DNA of 63,872 nt from Chloroflexota bacterium (GTDB taxonomy: Bacteria; Chloroflexota; Anaerolineae; B4-G1; SLSP01). A model generated the notes under the pieces. That model was not told the DNA's origin and made no database searches. It saw nothing but the letters and a program-made list of their open reading frames with translations. The translations under genes and the position numbers were made by a program. Positions within the stretch are counted from its first letter, which is position 1, and each line of letters starts with the position of its first letter. The stretch lies in contig JAIOAX010000030.1 of NCBI GenBank assembly GCA_019873645.1, positions 1-63,872 on the forward strand, written 5' to 3'. Of this stretch, positions 14,302 through 22,837 are shown in pieces.

Positions 14302-16914
14302 ATGCCCACATTACTCGACGACCTTTTCAGTGCTGTCCGCATCATTGGCCTCGAACCGGCGTTGCACGCGGCGGTCTACCAGACCCGCAAGGCCTGGACC
14401 GAGGCGCGATGGGAGCATCCCCGTCGCCCGCGACGCGGCATCGCACAATGGCTGGCTTTCCGCCGGCTTATGCAACAGAGACGGTCAACGTGGCCCACAC
14501 GTTGGGAATATCCCGGAAAGGTGCGCTTCATCACGCCGACGGAGCGCGGTGCCATTGTGACCACCGAAGCCGGCACACTGGAAGTGCTCTTTTTTGCAGC
14601 AGACCTGGTGCGCATCCACTACCGGCCTTTGCCCCACAAGCGTGTGCCGGAGACGCTGCCTTATGCCATTGCCAAACCGCTGGAGGCGTGGCCTGTCCCT
14701 GCCGTTGTGCCGGTGCAGACAGGACAGGCGTTCTTGCTGCGCAGTGAGGCGCTCACGGTAGGCATCGCCCTGGCAGATGCGCAGGTTTTCATCGCCAACG
14801 CCGCCGGGCATCTGCTGCGCGCCGATGTGGACGTGGCCTGGCACAGGAACGGTGCGCTACGCCATCGCACGGCCCTGGCCCCCACAGAACGCCTCTTCGG
14901 CCTGGGCGAGCGCGCGACCGCCTGGAACCGCCGGGGACGCACGCACATCCTGTGGAACCGCGACCCGTCGGGTTACACGAACGACGATGATCCGATCAAT
15001 CTCAATATTCCGGTGTATGTAGGAATCATGAATCATGAATCACGAATCCCTAATCCCCAATCCCTAATCCCTAATCCCCAATTACCGGTTACCAGTTACC
15101 TGGTCTTCTACGAAAACCCGTTCTACGCGGAATTCGACTTCGGGGACAGCACGCCTAATGTGGCGGAACATCGCTTTGCGGGTGGAGAACTGCGGTATTA
15201 CGTTGCCGTTGGGACAACGCCCCATTTGCTCGAACGCTATACCGAGTTGACCGGACGGCATGAGTTGCCGCCGTTATGGTTGCTCGGCTATCAGCAATCA
15301 CGCTGGTCATACTATCCCGAAGCGCGCGTGCGCAAGCTGGCGCAGGATTTCGCCGAGCACGACGTCCCCTGCGACGCGATCCACCTGGATATTCATTACA
15401 TGGACGGCTACCGCTGCTTCACGTGGGACAAAAAGCGTTTTCCGCACTTCGCCCAACTGGCCGCCGACCTGCGCGAACAGGGCATCAAACTCATCACCAT
15501 CATTGATCCGGGCATCAAGAAGGACCCGGCTTACGCCGTCTACCAGAGTGGACTGGCGGGCAGGCATTTCTGTACCACGCCCGATGGCAAAGTTTACCAC
15601 GCGCCGGTCTGGCCTGGCTTGAGTGCGTTTCCCGATTTCACCCACCCGCAGACGCGCGCATGGTGGGGTGTGCAATACAAACCTTTGTTGGAAGCCGGCA
15701 TCGCCGGTTTCTGGAATGACATGAACGAACCGGCCGTCTTCAATCCGGGCGGCGATCAAACCCTGCCCGCGCCCATCCGCCACAATCTCGAAGGGCGCGG
15801 CGGCGATCACCGCGAAGCGCACAACCTCTACGGGATGCAGATGGTGCGCGCCAGCCGTGAAGGATTGCTCGCGCTGCGACCGGCGACGCGCCCGGTGATT
15901 ATCACCCGCGCGGGATGGGCCGGCGTGCAGCGTTACGCTACCTCGTGGACCGGCGATAACGAGAGTACCTGGGACTCACTGCGGCTGACCATGCCGATGG
16001 TGATGGGGCTGGGGCTTTCAGGGTTGGGTTTCACCGGGCCAGATGTCGGCGGGTTCAAAGGCGTTGCCGATGGGGAACTGTTCACCCGCTGGATTCAGAT
16101 GGCGGCTTTCATGCCTTTCTTCCGTGCGCACACCATGGCGGGCACGCCGGATCAGGAACCCTGGTCTTACGGCGAACCGTACCTGAGTATCGTGCGGCGC
16201 TTCATCCAACTGCGCTATGAGTTACTGCCGTACCTCTACACCGCCGTCTGGCAGATGGCGACGCGCGGCTGGCCCGTCGTCCGTCCGCTGTGGTGGGATT
16301 GTCCAGAGAGCGCGCTGTACGCCGTAGACGATGCCTTCTTCTGCGGCGACGCGCTCCTGGTCGCGCCTGTTGGCGCACCCGGCGTCACCGCGCGCCGCGT
16401 CCCCCTCCCGCCCGGCGATTGGTATGATTTCTGGACGAACGCTCTGCAATCCGTTGCATCCGTTCAATCCGTTGATGCTTTCGCCTCTCTGGAAACCTTG
16501 CCCCTCTTCGTCCGCGCGGGCACGGTGCTCCCGATGGGTGAATACGGCCCCAGCGTCGAGCAGCGTTTGCAGAAGTTCCTCCGTCTGAGCATCTACCCGC
16601 GCGCCGCGCCGGGCGAGGCCGTCAGCGAGCTGTATGAAGACGCGGGTGAGGGCTTTGGCTATCGGGAAGGCGACTACCGTCTGAACCGCTTCACGCTGCG
16701 TCAGACGGATGACCATCTGACCGTGACTTGGGAACACGAGGGGCATTACACGCCGCCCTACGAACACATCGAACTGACGCTCAACGGCCTCAAGCGCGTC
16801 CCGCGCAGCGTGTTAGCCGACGGGGGAGCCTACGGTGTCGCTATGAGCGATCCGATTCGCCGCAGCGTCGTGCTTGGCGTGCCGCCCTTCGAGACGCTGG
16901 AGGTGACACTGTGA
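14302..16914 (+). CDS. Glycoside hydrolase family 31 alpha-glucosidase
   Basis: An 870-residue retaining glycosidase, probably alpha-glucosidase or alpha-xylosidase. The nucleophile is Asp473 in GFWNDMNEP and the acid/base is Asp552 in WTGDNESTWDSL. The N-terminal beta-sandwich and the FGLGERATAWNRRG loop are typical. No signal peptide is seen, so it probably acts inside the cell. CAGAGGTA precedes ATG 14302. Two stretches look inserted. GIMNHESRIPNPQSLIPNPQ is encoded by tandem AATCCCTAATCCCCAA repeats at 15023-15100. LQSVASVQSVDAF is encoded by ATCCGTTCAATCCGTT repeats at 16445-16478. Both keep the frame and fall in likely surface loops. Confidence 0.93.
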   Translation: MPTLLDDLFSAVRIIGLEPALHAAVYQTRKAWTEARWEHPRRPRRGIAQWLAFRRLMQQRRSTWPTRWEYPGKVRFITPTERGAIVTTEAGTLEVLFFAADLVRIHYRPLPHKRVPETLPYAIAKPLEAWPVPAVVPVQTGQAFLLRSEALTVGIALADAQVFIANAAGHLLRADVDVAWHRNGALRHRTALAPTERLFGLGERATAWNRRGRTHILWNRDPSGYTNDDDPINLNIPVYVGIMNHESRIPNPQSLIPNPQLPVTSYLVFYENPFYAEFDFGDSTPNVAEHRFAGGELRYYVAVGTTPHLLERYTELTGRHELPPLWLLGYQQSRWSYYPEARVRKLAQDFAEHDVPCDAIHLDIHYMDGYRCFTWDKKRFPHFAQLAADLREQGIKLITIIDPGIKKDPAYAVYQSGLAGRHFCTTPDGKVYHAPVWPGLSAFPDFTHPQTRAWWGVQYKPLLEAGIAGFWNDMNEPAVFNPGGDQTLPAPIRHNLEGRGGDHREAHNLYGMQMVRASREGLLALRPATRPVIITRAGWAGVQRYATSWTGDNESTWDSLRLTMPMVMGLGLSGLGFTGPDVGGFKGVADGELFTRWIQMAAFMPFFRAHTMAGTPDQEPWSYGEPYLSIVRRFIQLRYELLPYLYTAVWQMATRGWPVVRPLWWDCPESALYAVDDAFFCGDALLVAPVGAPGVTARRVPLPPGDWYDFWTNALQSVASVQSVDAFASLETLPLFVRAGTVLPMGEYGPSVEQRLQKFLRLSIYPRAAPGEAVSELYEDAGEGFGYREGDYRLNRFTLRQTDDHLTVTWEHEGHYTPPYEHIELTLNGLKRVPRSVLADGGAYGVAMSDPIRRSVVLGVPPFETLEVTL
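15023..15100. repeat. AATCCCTAATCCCCAA tandem repeat inside GH31 gene
   Basis: AATCATG, AATCCCTAAT and CCCCAATCCCT units are followed by ACCGGTTACCAGTTACC. The composition and repetition are typical of the intergenic low-complexity DNA in this window, yet it is translated in frame. Confidence 0.85.
16445..16478. repeat. ATCCGTTCAATCCGTTGA repeat inside GH31 gene
   Basis: Three ATCCGTT units lie in frame. The same motif is intergenic at 26771-26806 and near 9322 and 20505. Confidence 0.75.
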
Positions 16915-16974
16915 CCGGCAAACCCAACGGCCATTCAAACGTTAGAACGTTCAAACTTTTACCCGGAGGAATCT

Positions 16975-18024
16975 ATGCCCATCGAACGCCCGGACTTGAC
17001 CCATGTTTCACCGGAAGTATTAGCCTACATCGAAAGCCTGGAGGCGGAACTGGCAGCGCAGACGGCGCGGCGCGCGCGCCCGCAAATTGTCGCCGAGCCA
17101 GAGCCAGACGCCGAGCCAGAACTCTGCGAGCCGCCGACTACGATCAACCTCATCACGCTGACTGCGGGCGGGCTGCTCAAGCGCACGCCGCGCCATCTGT
17201 ACGGGCGTCAGCGGCGCGGGGGAATGGGCATCTTCGACCTGGACGCGCCGGAGAACGATCCGCCCGCATTGCTCGCCCTGGCCGATGAAAGCGCCAGTCT
17301 GATCCTGTTCTCAGATCAAGGGCGCACATATCGGTTGCCGGTCAACCGCCTGCCCGAAATGCCGATCCGTGCGCGCGGGACGGCGCTCGCCGGTCTGCTT
17401 CCGGTGCGACCTGGCGAACGCCTTGTGGCCGCGCTCCCTGAAAGCGGCGGTGAACAGATTGCGCTGGTCGGCGAGCGGGGATGGGTCAGCACCATTCGCG
17501 CCAGTTTTGTGGGCAAAAGCATGATTCCCGGCGTAGTGTACTATGACGCGGCCAAATACGGCCCGCTCGCGGCAGCAAGCTGGATCCCCGGCCTCGCCGA
17601 TGAAGTGTTCATCGCTACCCAACAGGGCTTCGCCATTCGCTTTCCGGCGCAGCGCGTCCCCAAAACCGGCTGCCTGGGCATCCGCCTGGAAAAGAACGAT
17701 GTCGTGGTTGCCGCGACCGCCGCAAACGATGCGAGCAGCGTCTTCCTGCTCGGCGCGGACGGCAAAGGCACGCTCCGGTTGATGGCGGGTTTTGCCGCAA
17801 ACAAAAGTCCCGGCGGCGGGGGCAAAGTCGCTCTCAAGACCGATAAGCTGGTTGCGGCAGCGGCGGTCAATACAGAAAATGACATCTTCATCATCTCCCG
17901 CAACAGCAAGATCATCCGCTTTCAGGCCGCCGAAGTGCCGCCGAAAGAGGGCGTGGTGCAGGGTGTCAACTGCATGGCGCTGCGTGGGGATGAGACGATG
18001 GCAATTGCCGTTGCGGGAGTATAA
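16975..18024 (+). CDS. Stand-alone gyrase A C-terminal beta-propeller protein
   Basis: A 349-residue protein consisting almost only of a DNA gyrase/topoisomerase IV A-subunit C-terminal propeller. After a short helical N-terminus (about 1-50, with an acidic EPEPDAEPE linker), six blade-like repeats run from about residue 52 to 345. The GyrA-box core QRRGGMG follows the first blade (KRTPRHLYGRQRRGGMG), and each blade shows the strand-turn pattern seen in FSDQGRTYRLP, ATQQGFAIRFP and ISRNSKIIRFQ. There is no breakage-reunion domain and no catalytic Tyr region upstream. The propeller wraps DNA in GyrA, so this could be a DNA-binding or gyrase-modulating protein. A strong CCGGAGG precedes ATG 16975. 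The next gene starts 3 bases after its stop. Confidence 0.85.
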   Translation: MPIERPDLTHVSPEVLAYIESLEAELAAQTARRARPQIVAEPEPDAEPELCEPPTTINLITLTAGGLLKRTPRHLYGRQRRGGMGIFDLDAPENDPPALLALADESASLILFSDQGRTYRLPVNRLPEMPIRARGTALAGLLPVRPGERLVAALPESGGEQIALVGERGWVSTIRASFVGKSMIPGVVYYDAAKYGPLAAASWIPGLADEVFIATQQGFAIRFPAQRVPKTGCLGIRLEKNDVVVAATAANDASSVFLLGADGKGTLRLMAGFAANKSPGGGGKVALKTDKLVAAAAVNTENDIFIISRNSKIIRFQAAEVPPKEGVVQGVNCMALRGDETMAIAVAGV

Positions 18025-18027
18025 GCG

Positions 18028-18738
18028 ATGAACCGGCCACTGCTCATCATCAAAACCGGCAGCTCTATGCCCGACCTCGTCGCCCGCCGGGGTGATTTTG
18101 AGGATTGGATTGCGCAAGGGTTGGGGCTACCGCGAACGGCGATAACCGTCGTTGATGTGACGAGAGGTGAACCGTTGCCGTCTCCTGCTGCCGTTCACGG
18201 CATCGTCATCAGCGGCTCGCACGCGATGGTGACAGAACACCTGCCGTGGAGTGAGTACACGGCGCAATGGCTGCGCGACGCGGTGAAGACGGGTGCGCCG
18301 ATCTTGGGGATTTGCTATGGACATCAACTGCTGGCTTACGCGCTCGGCGGCGAGGTTGGCGACAATCCCCACGGGCGGGAATTCGGTACGGCGGACATAC
18401 ATCTGTGCGCCAACGGCGACTCACTTTTTTCCGGATTCGCCTCACCCATTCAGGGGCACGTTGGCCACACCCAATCGGCGCTGAGGTTGCCGGAGGGTGC
18501 GCGCGTGCTTGCCGCCAGCGCGATGGAGCCGCACGCCGCCGTCGCCTTTGCCCCGCGCGTTTGGGGCGTGCAATTTCACCCGGAATTCGACGCCGACATC
18601 ACGCGCGCCTACATCCGCGCCTACGCCGATATTCTCCGCGCCGAAGGCCAGGATCCCGCGCGATGTCTGGCGACGTGCCGCGACACGCCACTCGGCACAC
18701 TGCTCTTGCGACGGTTCGCGCAGTTGGCTGAGCAGTAA
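18028..18738 (+). CDS. Class I glutamine amidotransferase-like protein
   Basis: A 236-residue single-domain protein resembling the glutaminase part of GMP synthase. The nucleophile elbow is GICYGHQ (Cys96) and the dyad is in QFHPEFD (His184, Glu186), so the triad is complete. ISGSHAMV is the usual oxyanion-side loop. Family members act as free-standing amidotransferases or gamma-glutamyl hydrolases of small molecules; no synthetase partner lies alongside, so the substrate is unknown. It begins 3 bases after the gyrase-propeller gene, so the two are almost certainly in one operon. Confidence 0.85.
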   Translation: MNRPLLIIKTGSSMPDLVARRGDFEDWIAQGLGLPRTAITVVDVTRGEPLPSPAAVHGIVISGSHAMVTEHLPWSEYTAQWLRDAVKTGAPILGICYGHQLLAYALGGEVGDNPHGREFGTADIHLCANGDSLFSGFASPIQGHVGHTQSALRLPEGARVLAASAMEPHAAVAFAPRVWGVQFHPEFDADITRAYIRAYADILRAEGQDPARCLATCRDTPLGTLLLRRFAQLAEQ

Positions 18739-18741
18739 CAC

Positions 18742-18764
18742 GCGCAGCAAACTAACAGTTTGCT
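18742..18764. repeat. GCAAACTAACAGTTTGC palindrome
   Basis: An inverted repeat GCAAACT/AGTTTGC lies just after the amidotransferase gene. A relative, GCAAACTGTTAGTTTGC, lies at 45780-45796. Confidence 0.6.
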
Positions 18765-18799
18765 CTACAATCAAAACTATAGACAAGGGAGGCAGCTTA

Positions 18800-19363
18800 A
18801 TGAACATTTCCAATCCCCTGCGAGTAGTGGGCATTTCCGGCAGTTTGCGTCAAGGATCGTATAACACTGCGCTTTTGCGCGCAGCTGCAGAGCTTATGCC
18901 ACCAGAGATGACGCTCGAAATCGTTAATCTCGCACCGTTGCCGATGTTCAACCAGGATCTCGAGAAGCCGCTTCCCGAAGCCGTCGTTGAGTTCCGCAGC
19001 TACCTGGCGCAGGCCGATGGGATATTGATCGCCACGCCTGAGTACAACAGTTCGGTGAGCGGGGCACTCAAGAACGCCATTGATTGGGCCTCGCGCCAAC
19101 CCAAACCGCCTCTGAGCGGCAAACCGGTTGCCATTATGGGGGCCAGCACCGGCAACTTTGGCACGGTGAGGGCGCAAGTTCATCTGCGTCAGATTCTTAC
19201 CCACGTTGGCGCATTGCCGTTAGGCAAACCAGAAGTGCTGGTAGCGCGCGCCGACCAGGCTTTCGATGCCGAAGGCAATCTGTTGGACGAAGCGGCGCGG
19301 GGATTTCTGCGCGACTTGCTGGTTGCCTTTACACGGTGGATACGACAGGTATCCCCAGCATAG
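18800..19363 (+). CDS. NADPH-dependent FMN reductase family protein
   Basis: A 187-residue flavodoxin-fold oxidoreductase. The FMN phosphate loop is GISGSLRQGSYNTALL, and the flavin/dimer segment is PEYNSSVSGALKNAIDWASR, both hallmarks of NADPH-dependent FMN, azo or chromate reductases. Length is typical. GGGAGG lies about 8 bases before ATG 18800, so I chose it over the longer frame. A typical role is quinone, azo or metal reduction under oxidative stress; the substrate cannot be read from sequence. Confidence 0.88.
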   Translation: MNISNPLRVVGISGSLRQGSYNTALLRAAAELMPPEMTLEIVNLAPLPMFNQDLEKPLPEAVVEFRSYLAQADGILIATPEYNSSVSGALKNAIDWASRQPKPPLSGKPVAIMGASTGNFGTVRAQVHLRQILTHVGALPLGKPEVLVARADQAFDAEGNLLDEAARGFLRDLLVAFTRWIRQVSPA

Positions 19364-19385
19364 GAAAAAAAACGCCAAGCGGCCC

Positions 19386-20030
19386 TCACCTTAACCATCC
19401 CCGCCGCAATGCTTCAGTGACGGCAGCAGCACGCGAATCTACACCGAGTTTGTTGTAGATACTCGTCAGATGCGCCTTGACGGTGCGCTCGGTGATGTGC
19501 AGGCGGGTCGCAATTTCCTTGCTGCGCTCACCGCGCACGACAGCTTCGAGGACCTCGCGCTCGCGGTCAGTCAGTTCCAGGTCAGGAGCAAGCGTTGACG
19601 CAGGCGCGGCAGTACGCGCCAACACCTTTGCGACAATTTCCGGCTTGAGCAACATCTCGCCGCGCGCCGCAGCGCGGATAGTGTGAAGCAGCGTCTCGCG
19701 GTCGGTATCCTTGAGTAAATACCCGCGCGCCTCGGCCTGCAGGCCCCGCACCATCAACTCGTCTTCGTTGTAAGTAGTCAAGATCACGACAGCAATGTGC
19801 GGGTGTGTGGCTTGCAAGCGTTCGATGGCCGTCAATCCATCCATCCCCGGCATACGTAAATCCATCAGCACCACATCCGGTTGCAACACGCTCGCCAGCC
19901 GCACCGCTTCCGCGCCGTCGGCTGCCTCTCCCACGACCGTCATATCTTCGGCAGTTTCCAGAATCAAGCGCAGCCCCTTCCGGACGATGAGATGATCGTC
20001 GGCAATGAACACGCGGATCGGGTCAGACAA
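19386..20030 (-). CDS. NarL/FixJ-type response regulator
   Basis: A 214-residue two-domain regulator. The receiver (about 5-120) has the acidic pair in FIADDH, the phospho-acceptor Asp in VVLMDLRMPGMDG, the switch Thr in ILTTYN and the Lys in LLKD. A LuxR-type helix-turn-helix (about 145-210: LTDREREVLEAVVRGERSKE, then HITERTVKAHLTSIYNKLG) binds DNA. I place the start at TTG 20030, 5 bases after GGAGG; a TTG at 20042 lies in the ribosome site itself. No cognate HisKA_3 kinase is adjacent; the upstream DNA is decayed, so it is an orphan here. Confidence 0.9.
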   Translation of the reverse strand: MSDPIRVFIADDHLIVRKGLRLILETAEDMTVVGEAADGAEAVRLASVLQPDVVLMDLRMPGMDGLTAIERLQATHPHIAVVILTTYNEDELMVRGLQAEARGYLLKDTDRETLLHTIRAAARGEMLLKPEIVAKVLARTAAPASTLAPDLELTDREREVLEAVVRGERSKEIATRLHITERTVKAHLTSIYNKLGVDSRAAAVTEALRRGWLR

Positions 20031-20056
20031 GGTTTCCTCCAAAACTATCCCCCAAC

Positions 20057-20082
20057 CTGACAGATCTCAGAAGACCTGTCAG
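20057..20082. repeat. Degenerate CCTGACAGG palindrome
   Basis: Arms CTGACAGATCT and AGACCTGTCAG (one mismatch) have a CAGA loop. It belongs to the 3340-3381 family and lies upstream of the response regulator. Confidence 0.7.
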
Positions 20083-20149
20083 TAGGAACTGCTCAAGCTC
20101 CACGGCGCATCCCTGGAGAAACTCAAAAGCAAACCGCGATCTATCAGGT

Positions 20150-20515
20150 GTTGCACTAACCAGCGGTTGTCGGCACGATAACGATGCTGCACCGGCTGGG
20201 CGTAACCAATAACACACAATGCCACCGTCAACGCCTGAGCAGCGCCAGCGCGGCACACTCCAGGTCGGAAAGGCCAGCGTCACACGCACCTCCGCCGGAT
20301 CATTCAATCCTTGCCAGATCAACGCCAGATTCTCATCCTTGCGCAACTTGTTCGTACCGCCCCATAAGCGCACCATCTTTTTAAGTTGCTCTGCGTTAAA
20401 GTGTCCAAGATAGCCATCGAAACAGTGCGTCAGCGTCGTCATCGTCTATCGCTCCAACACTTTAGGGATGTGCCCCTGTTTGCGCAACCGCGCCAACAAT
20501 GCGGCATCCGTTCAA
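20150..20515 (-). pseudogene. Remnants of two adjacent genes (helicase-type locus)
   Basis: On the minus strand 20510-20447 translates as DAALLARLRKQGHIPKVLER followed by a stop, which looks like the C-terminus of a larger protein. Five bases on, ATG 20442 opens MTTLTHCFDGYLGHFNAEQ and then LRKDENLALIWQGLNDPAEV, which looks like a genuine N-terminus. After about 60 residues the frame slips: the next frame gives LSDLECAALALLRR and then another slip. The rest of the expected protein is absent. My guess is an XPB-like helicase plus helicase-associated protein pair, because such a helicase-associated N-terminus is familiar, but this is weak. The 139-residue open frame here is not a whole protein. 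Confidence 0.5.
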
Positions 20516-20528
20516 ACCATTGATGCCT

Positions 20529-20942
20529 CTATGCAAATCCCATTGCTTTCAAATTCTCGAGGCTCGCCCGGATGCTCTCCACCGGCAGGAGGTCGCAGGG
20601 CTGGTCTTGTTCGACGATAAACCATTCTGCGCCGCAGCGCGCGCCGGCCTCGATAGCGCCCTTGATGTTGACGATGCCGGTTCCTACCTCCATCCACGCA
20701 TTGCGAAACTCCGTCGAATAGATGTCCTTGAGGTGGATGAGCGGGCCACGTCCCTGGAATGCCTCGATGTGCTGCACAGGGGCCGCACCGTCGAAATGCA
20801 CCCACGCCACGTCAATCGCCGCCTTTACCAGGTCGGGGTCGGTGTTGGCAAAGAGAATGTCAATGCCACGCTCGCCATCGAAGAGGCCGCGAAATTCGTG
20901 ATCGTGGTTGTGGTAGCAGCGTGTGAGGCCGTTGGCCTTCAT
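20529..20942 (-). pseudogene. Truncated sugar phosphate isomerase/epimerase (TIM barrel)
   Basis: 137 residues match the C-terminal half of xylose-isomerase-like TIM-barrel proteins: GLTRCYHNHDHEFRGLFDG, then AAIDVAWVHFDGA, PLIHLKD and a WFIVEQDQP strand with metal-binding-type Glu and His residues. Family members are about 260-280 residues; the first 120-130 are missing and the DNA upstream of 20942 turns AT-rich and unrelated. The stop at 20529 looks natural. Probably a 5' deletion, so non-functional. Confidence 0.75.
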
Positions 20943-21111
20943 TAATAAAATTAAGTTGCATCTTAAGAAGCTGTGCGTTGAAAATACCTTTTTGCAGGGA
21001 AGTCAAGAATTGACAGGGACTTCAGATATGCTACCATAAGGCCCTATGCGAGTCCAGAGACAGAGTGCACCTGGAAGATATTTTACTTTTTTTCCAGATA
21101 GAAATGTAACA

Positions 21112-22671
21112 ATGAAAACACTCAGGCCCTGGAGTTTTTCCAGAATAGGATGGATGCTTATGACGCTAATCAGCTTGGTTGCCTGTACCAATAACAAAGT
21201 ATCACCAATGCCACCTCTGACCACCGCACCAACGCCCACGATGTTGCCTGCGGCCGCCCCCACCGCTACACCCGCCGTTCCCCTCGACGCCGATGTTTTC
21301 TTCGTCGCCCCGGATGGCGACGACGCCCACCCCGGCACCTTTGAGCAACCGTGGGCCACCGTCAACCATGCGGCGCAAGTCCTGCAGGCCGGGCAAACGG
21401 TGTATCTGCGCGGCGGTCTTTATACGCTGGCGACACAAGTTGTACCCGCTCACTCGGGCCAGGCGGATGCATGGATCACATACCGCGCCTATCCGGGTGA
21501 GCAACCCATACTGGACGCCTCGGCCATTGATAACGACGGTAGCGGTTCGTTCTCCCACGACGCCGGCAGTTTCAACATCGAGCGACAAGCGTACATCCGG
21601 GTCATCGGTCTCAAGGTGCAAAACTCACATCAAGCCGGCTTTATGGTGCGCGATGCGCAGCACATCGAGTTATACAATAACATCGCCGAGACGACATTCG
21701 CTCCCGGCATCGGCGTATGGCGCACACACGGCCGCGATGGCGTAACCGAGCACATCAAAATCATCAGCAACACCGTCATCAACGCCAACACCTGGGATAT
21801 GCTTCCCCAAGGCTATGTCCGTGAGGGCGAGCCGCCGCACGAAGCCATCAGCATCGCCGGCGCGCATTATTTTGAAGTCGCCTACAATCACGTCTACGAG
21901 TGCGACAAAGAAGGGATTGACGTGAAGGAAACCAGTGCGCACGGGCGCGTACACCACAACTACATCCACAATCTGGATCGGCAAGGTCTGTATGTGGATA
22001 GCTGGTTCGGCGTGCTGGAAGATGTGGAAGTGGATCATAATGTCGTCCATAGCTGCCGGGGCGCCGGCATGGCAATTTCGGTGGAAGGGGGACGCGAGGC
22101 GCGGAACATCCGTATCCATCACAACCTGTTCTACGACAACCGGGGGACGGGCATCCTGTTCGGACGCTGGGGCGGCGACGGGCCGCGTGCCGACATCCAC
22201 ATCTACAACAATACCGTGCACCACAACGGCTATGGGCCGGCGAATCCGCCGACGCAGTATCACTGGATCACCGGTGGGCTGTATCTGTTCTCAGCCAATG
22301 TAAACGATGTGGACATCCGCAACAACATTTTCAGCGACAACAAAGGCTTCCAGATCGGCTACAGCGACCATTATCTGCAAAGCGGCGCGGATATTGCGGC
22401 GATCTTTGCGCAAAAACGGATCAGCATCACCGACAACCTGATCTACGACAACAATAACGTCACCTACCCCATCCGCGCCGGGTGGACGGACAATTTCGCC
22501 GCTATTTACGCCTTCAACGGCGAACATGCGATCCTTGCCATGCCGTTGTTTGTCTCACTACGCGAAGGGAATTTCTATCTGCAACCCGACTCGCCCGGCC
22601 AGGACTGCGGCGCCTTCCCCGCCGGGACACCTGTGGATTTCTGGTGGAAAAGCGAATCGGCGAATCAGTGA
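21112..22671 (+). CDS. Right-handed beta-helix lipoprotein (polysaccharide-active type)
   Basis: A 519-residue exported protein. The signal peptide ends in the lipobox LVAC, then a Thr/Pro/Ala-rich linker. The mature domain starts with FFVAPDGDDAHPGTFEQPWATVNHA, a signature of parallel beta-helix proteins resembling polysaccharide lyases and DUF1565/NosD-like families. Many coils follow (IKIISNTVIN, VRVHHNYIHN-like, IRIHHNLFYDN, IHIYNNTVHHNG). It probably binds or cleaves extracellular polysaccharide. I chose ATG 21112 so the signal peptide is of normal length; the upstream frame from 21046 is unlikely. The final KSESANQ and its TGA stop are encoded by the following GAATCRGC satellite. Confidence 0.8.
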   Translation: MKTLRPWSFSRIGWMLMTLISLVACTNNKVSPMPPLTTAPTPTMLPAAAPTATPAVPLDADVFFVAPDGDDAHPGTFEQPWATVNHAAQVLQAGQTVYLRGGLYTLATQVVPAHSGQADAWITYRAYPGEQPILDASAIDNDGSGSFSHDAGSFNIERQAYIRVIGLKVQNSHQAGFMVRDAQHIELYNNIAETTFAPGIGVWRTHGRDGVTEHIKIISNTVINANTWDMLPQGYVREGEPPHEAISIAGAHYFEVAYNHVYECDKEGIDVKETSAHGRVHHNYIHNLDRQGLYVDSWFGVLEDVEVDHNVVHSCRGAGMAISVEGGREARNIRIHHNLFYDNRGTGILFGRWGGDGPRADIHIYNNTVHHNGYGPANPPTQYHWITGGLYLFSANVNDVDIRNNIFSDNKGFQIGYSDHYLQSGADIAAIFAQKRISITDNLIYDNNNVTYPIRAGWTDNFAAIYAFNGEHAILAMPLFVSLREGNFYLQPDSPGQDCGAFPAGTPVDFWWKSESANQ

Positions 22672-22820
22672 ATCAGAGAATCGGAGAATCAGAGAATCGG
22701 AGAATCAGCGAATCGGAGAATCAGCGAATCGGAGAATCAGCGAATCGAAGAATCAGCGAATCGAAGAATCAGCAAATTGGAGAATCGGCAAATCAGCAAG
22801 TCGGCAAATCGGCAATCCAT
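22655..22820. repeat. 8-base GAATCGGA/GAATCAGC satellite
   Basis: About twenty units of GAATCRGM (R = A/G) run head to tail from the last codons of the beta-helix gene to just before the next gene. Related short runs occur inside the GH94 gene at 25050-25082, 25977-25994 and 26331-26355. Confidence 0.9.
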
Positions 22821-22837
22821 AAGCAGGGGGGAATTGG

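Noticed and set aside
22655..22820. Possible CRISPR array
   Set aside because: The units are 8 bases with no spacers; it is a short satellite.
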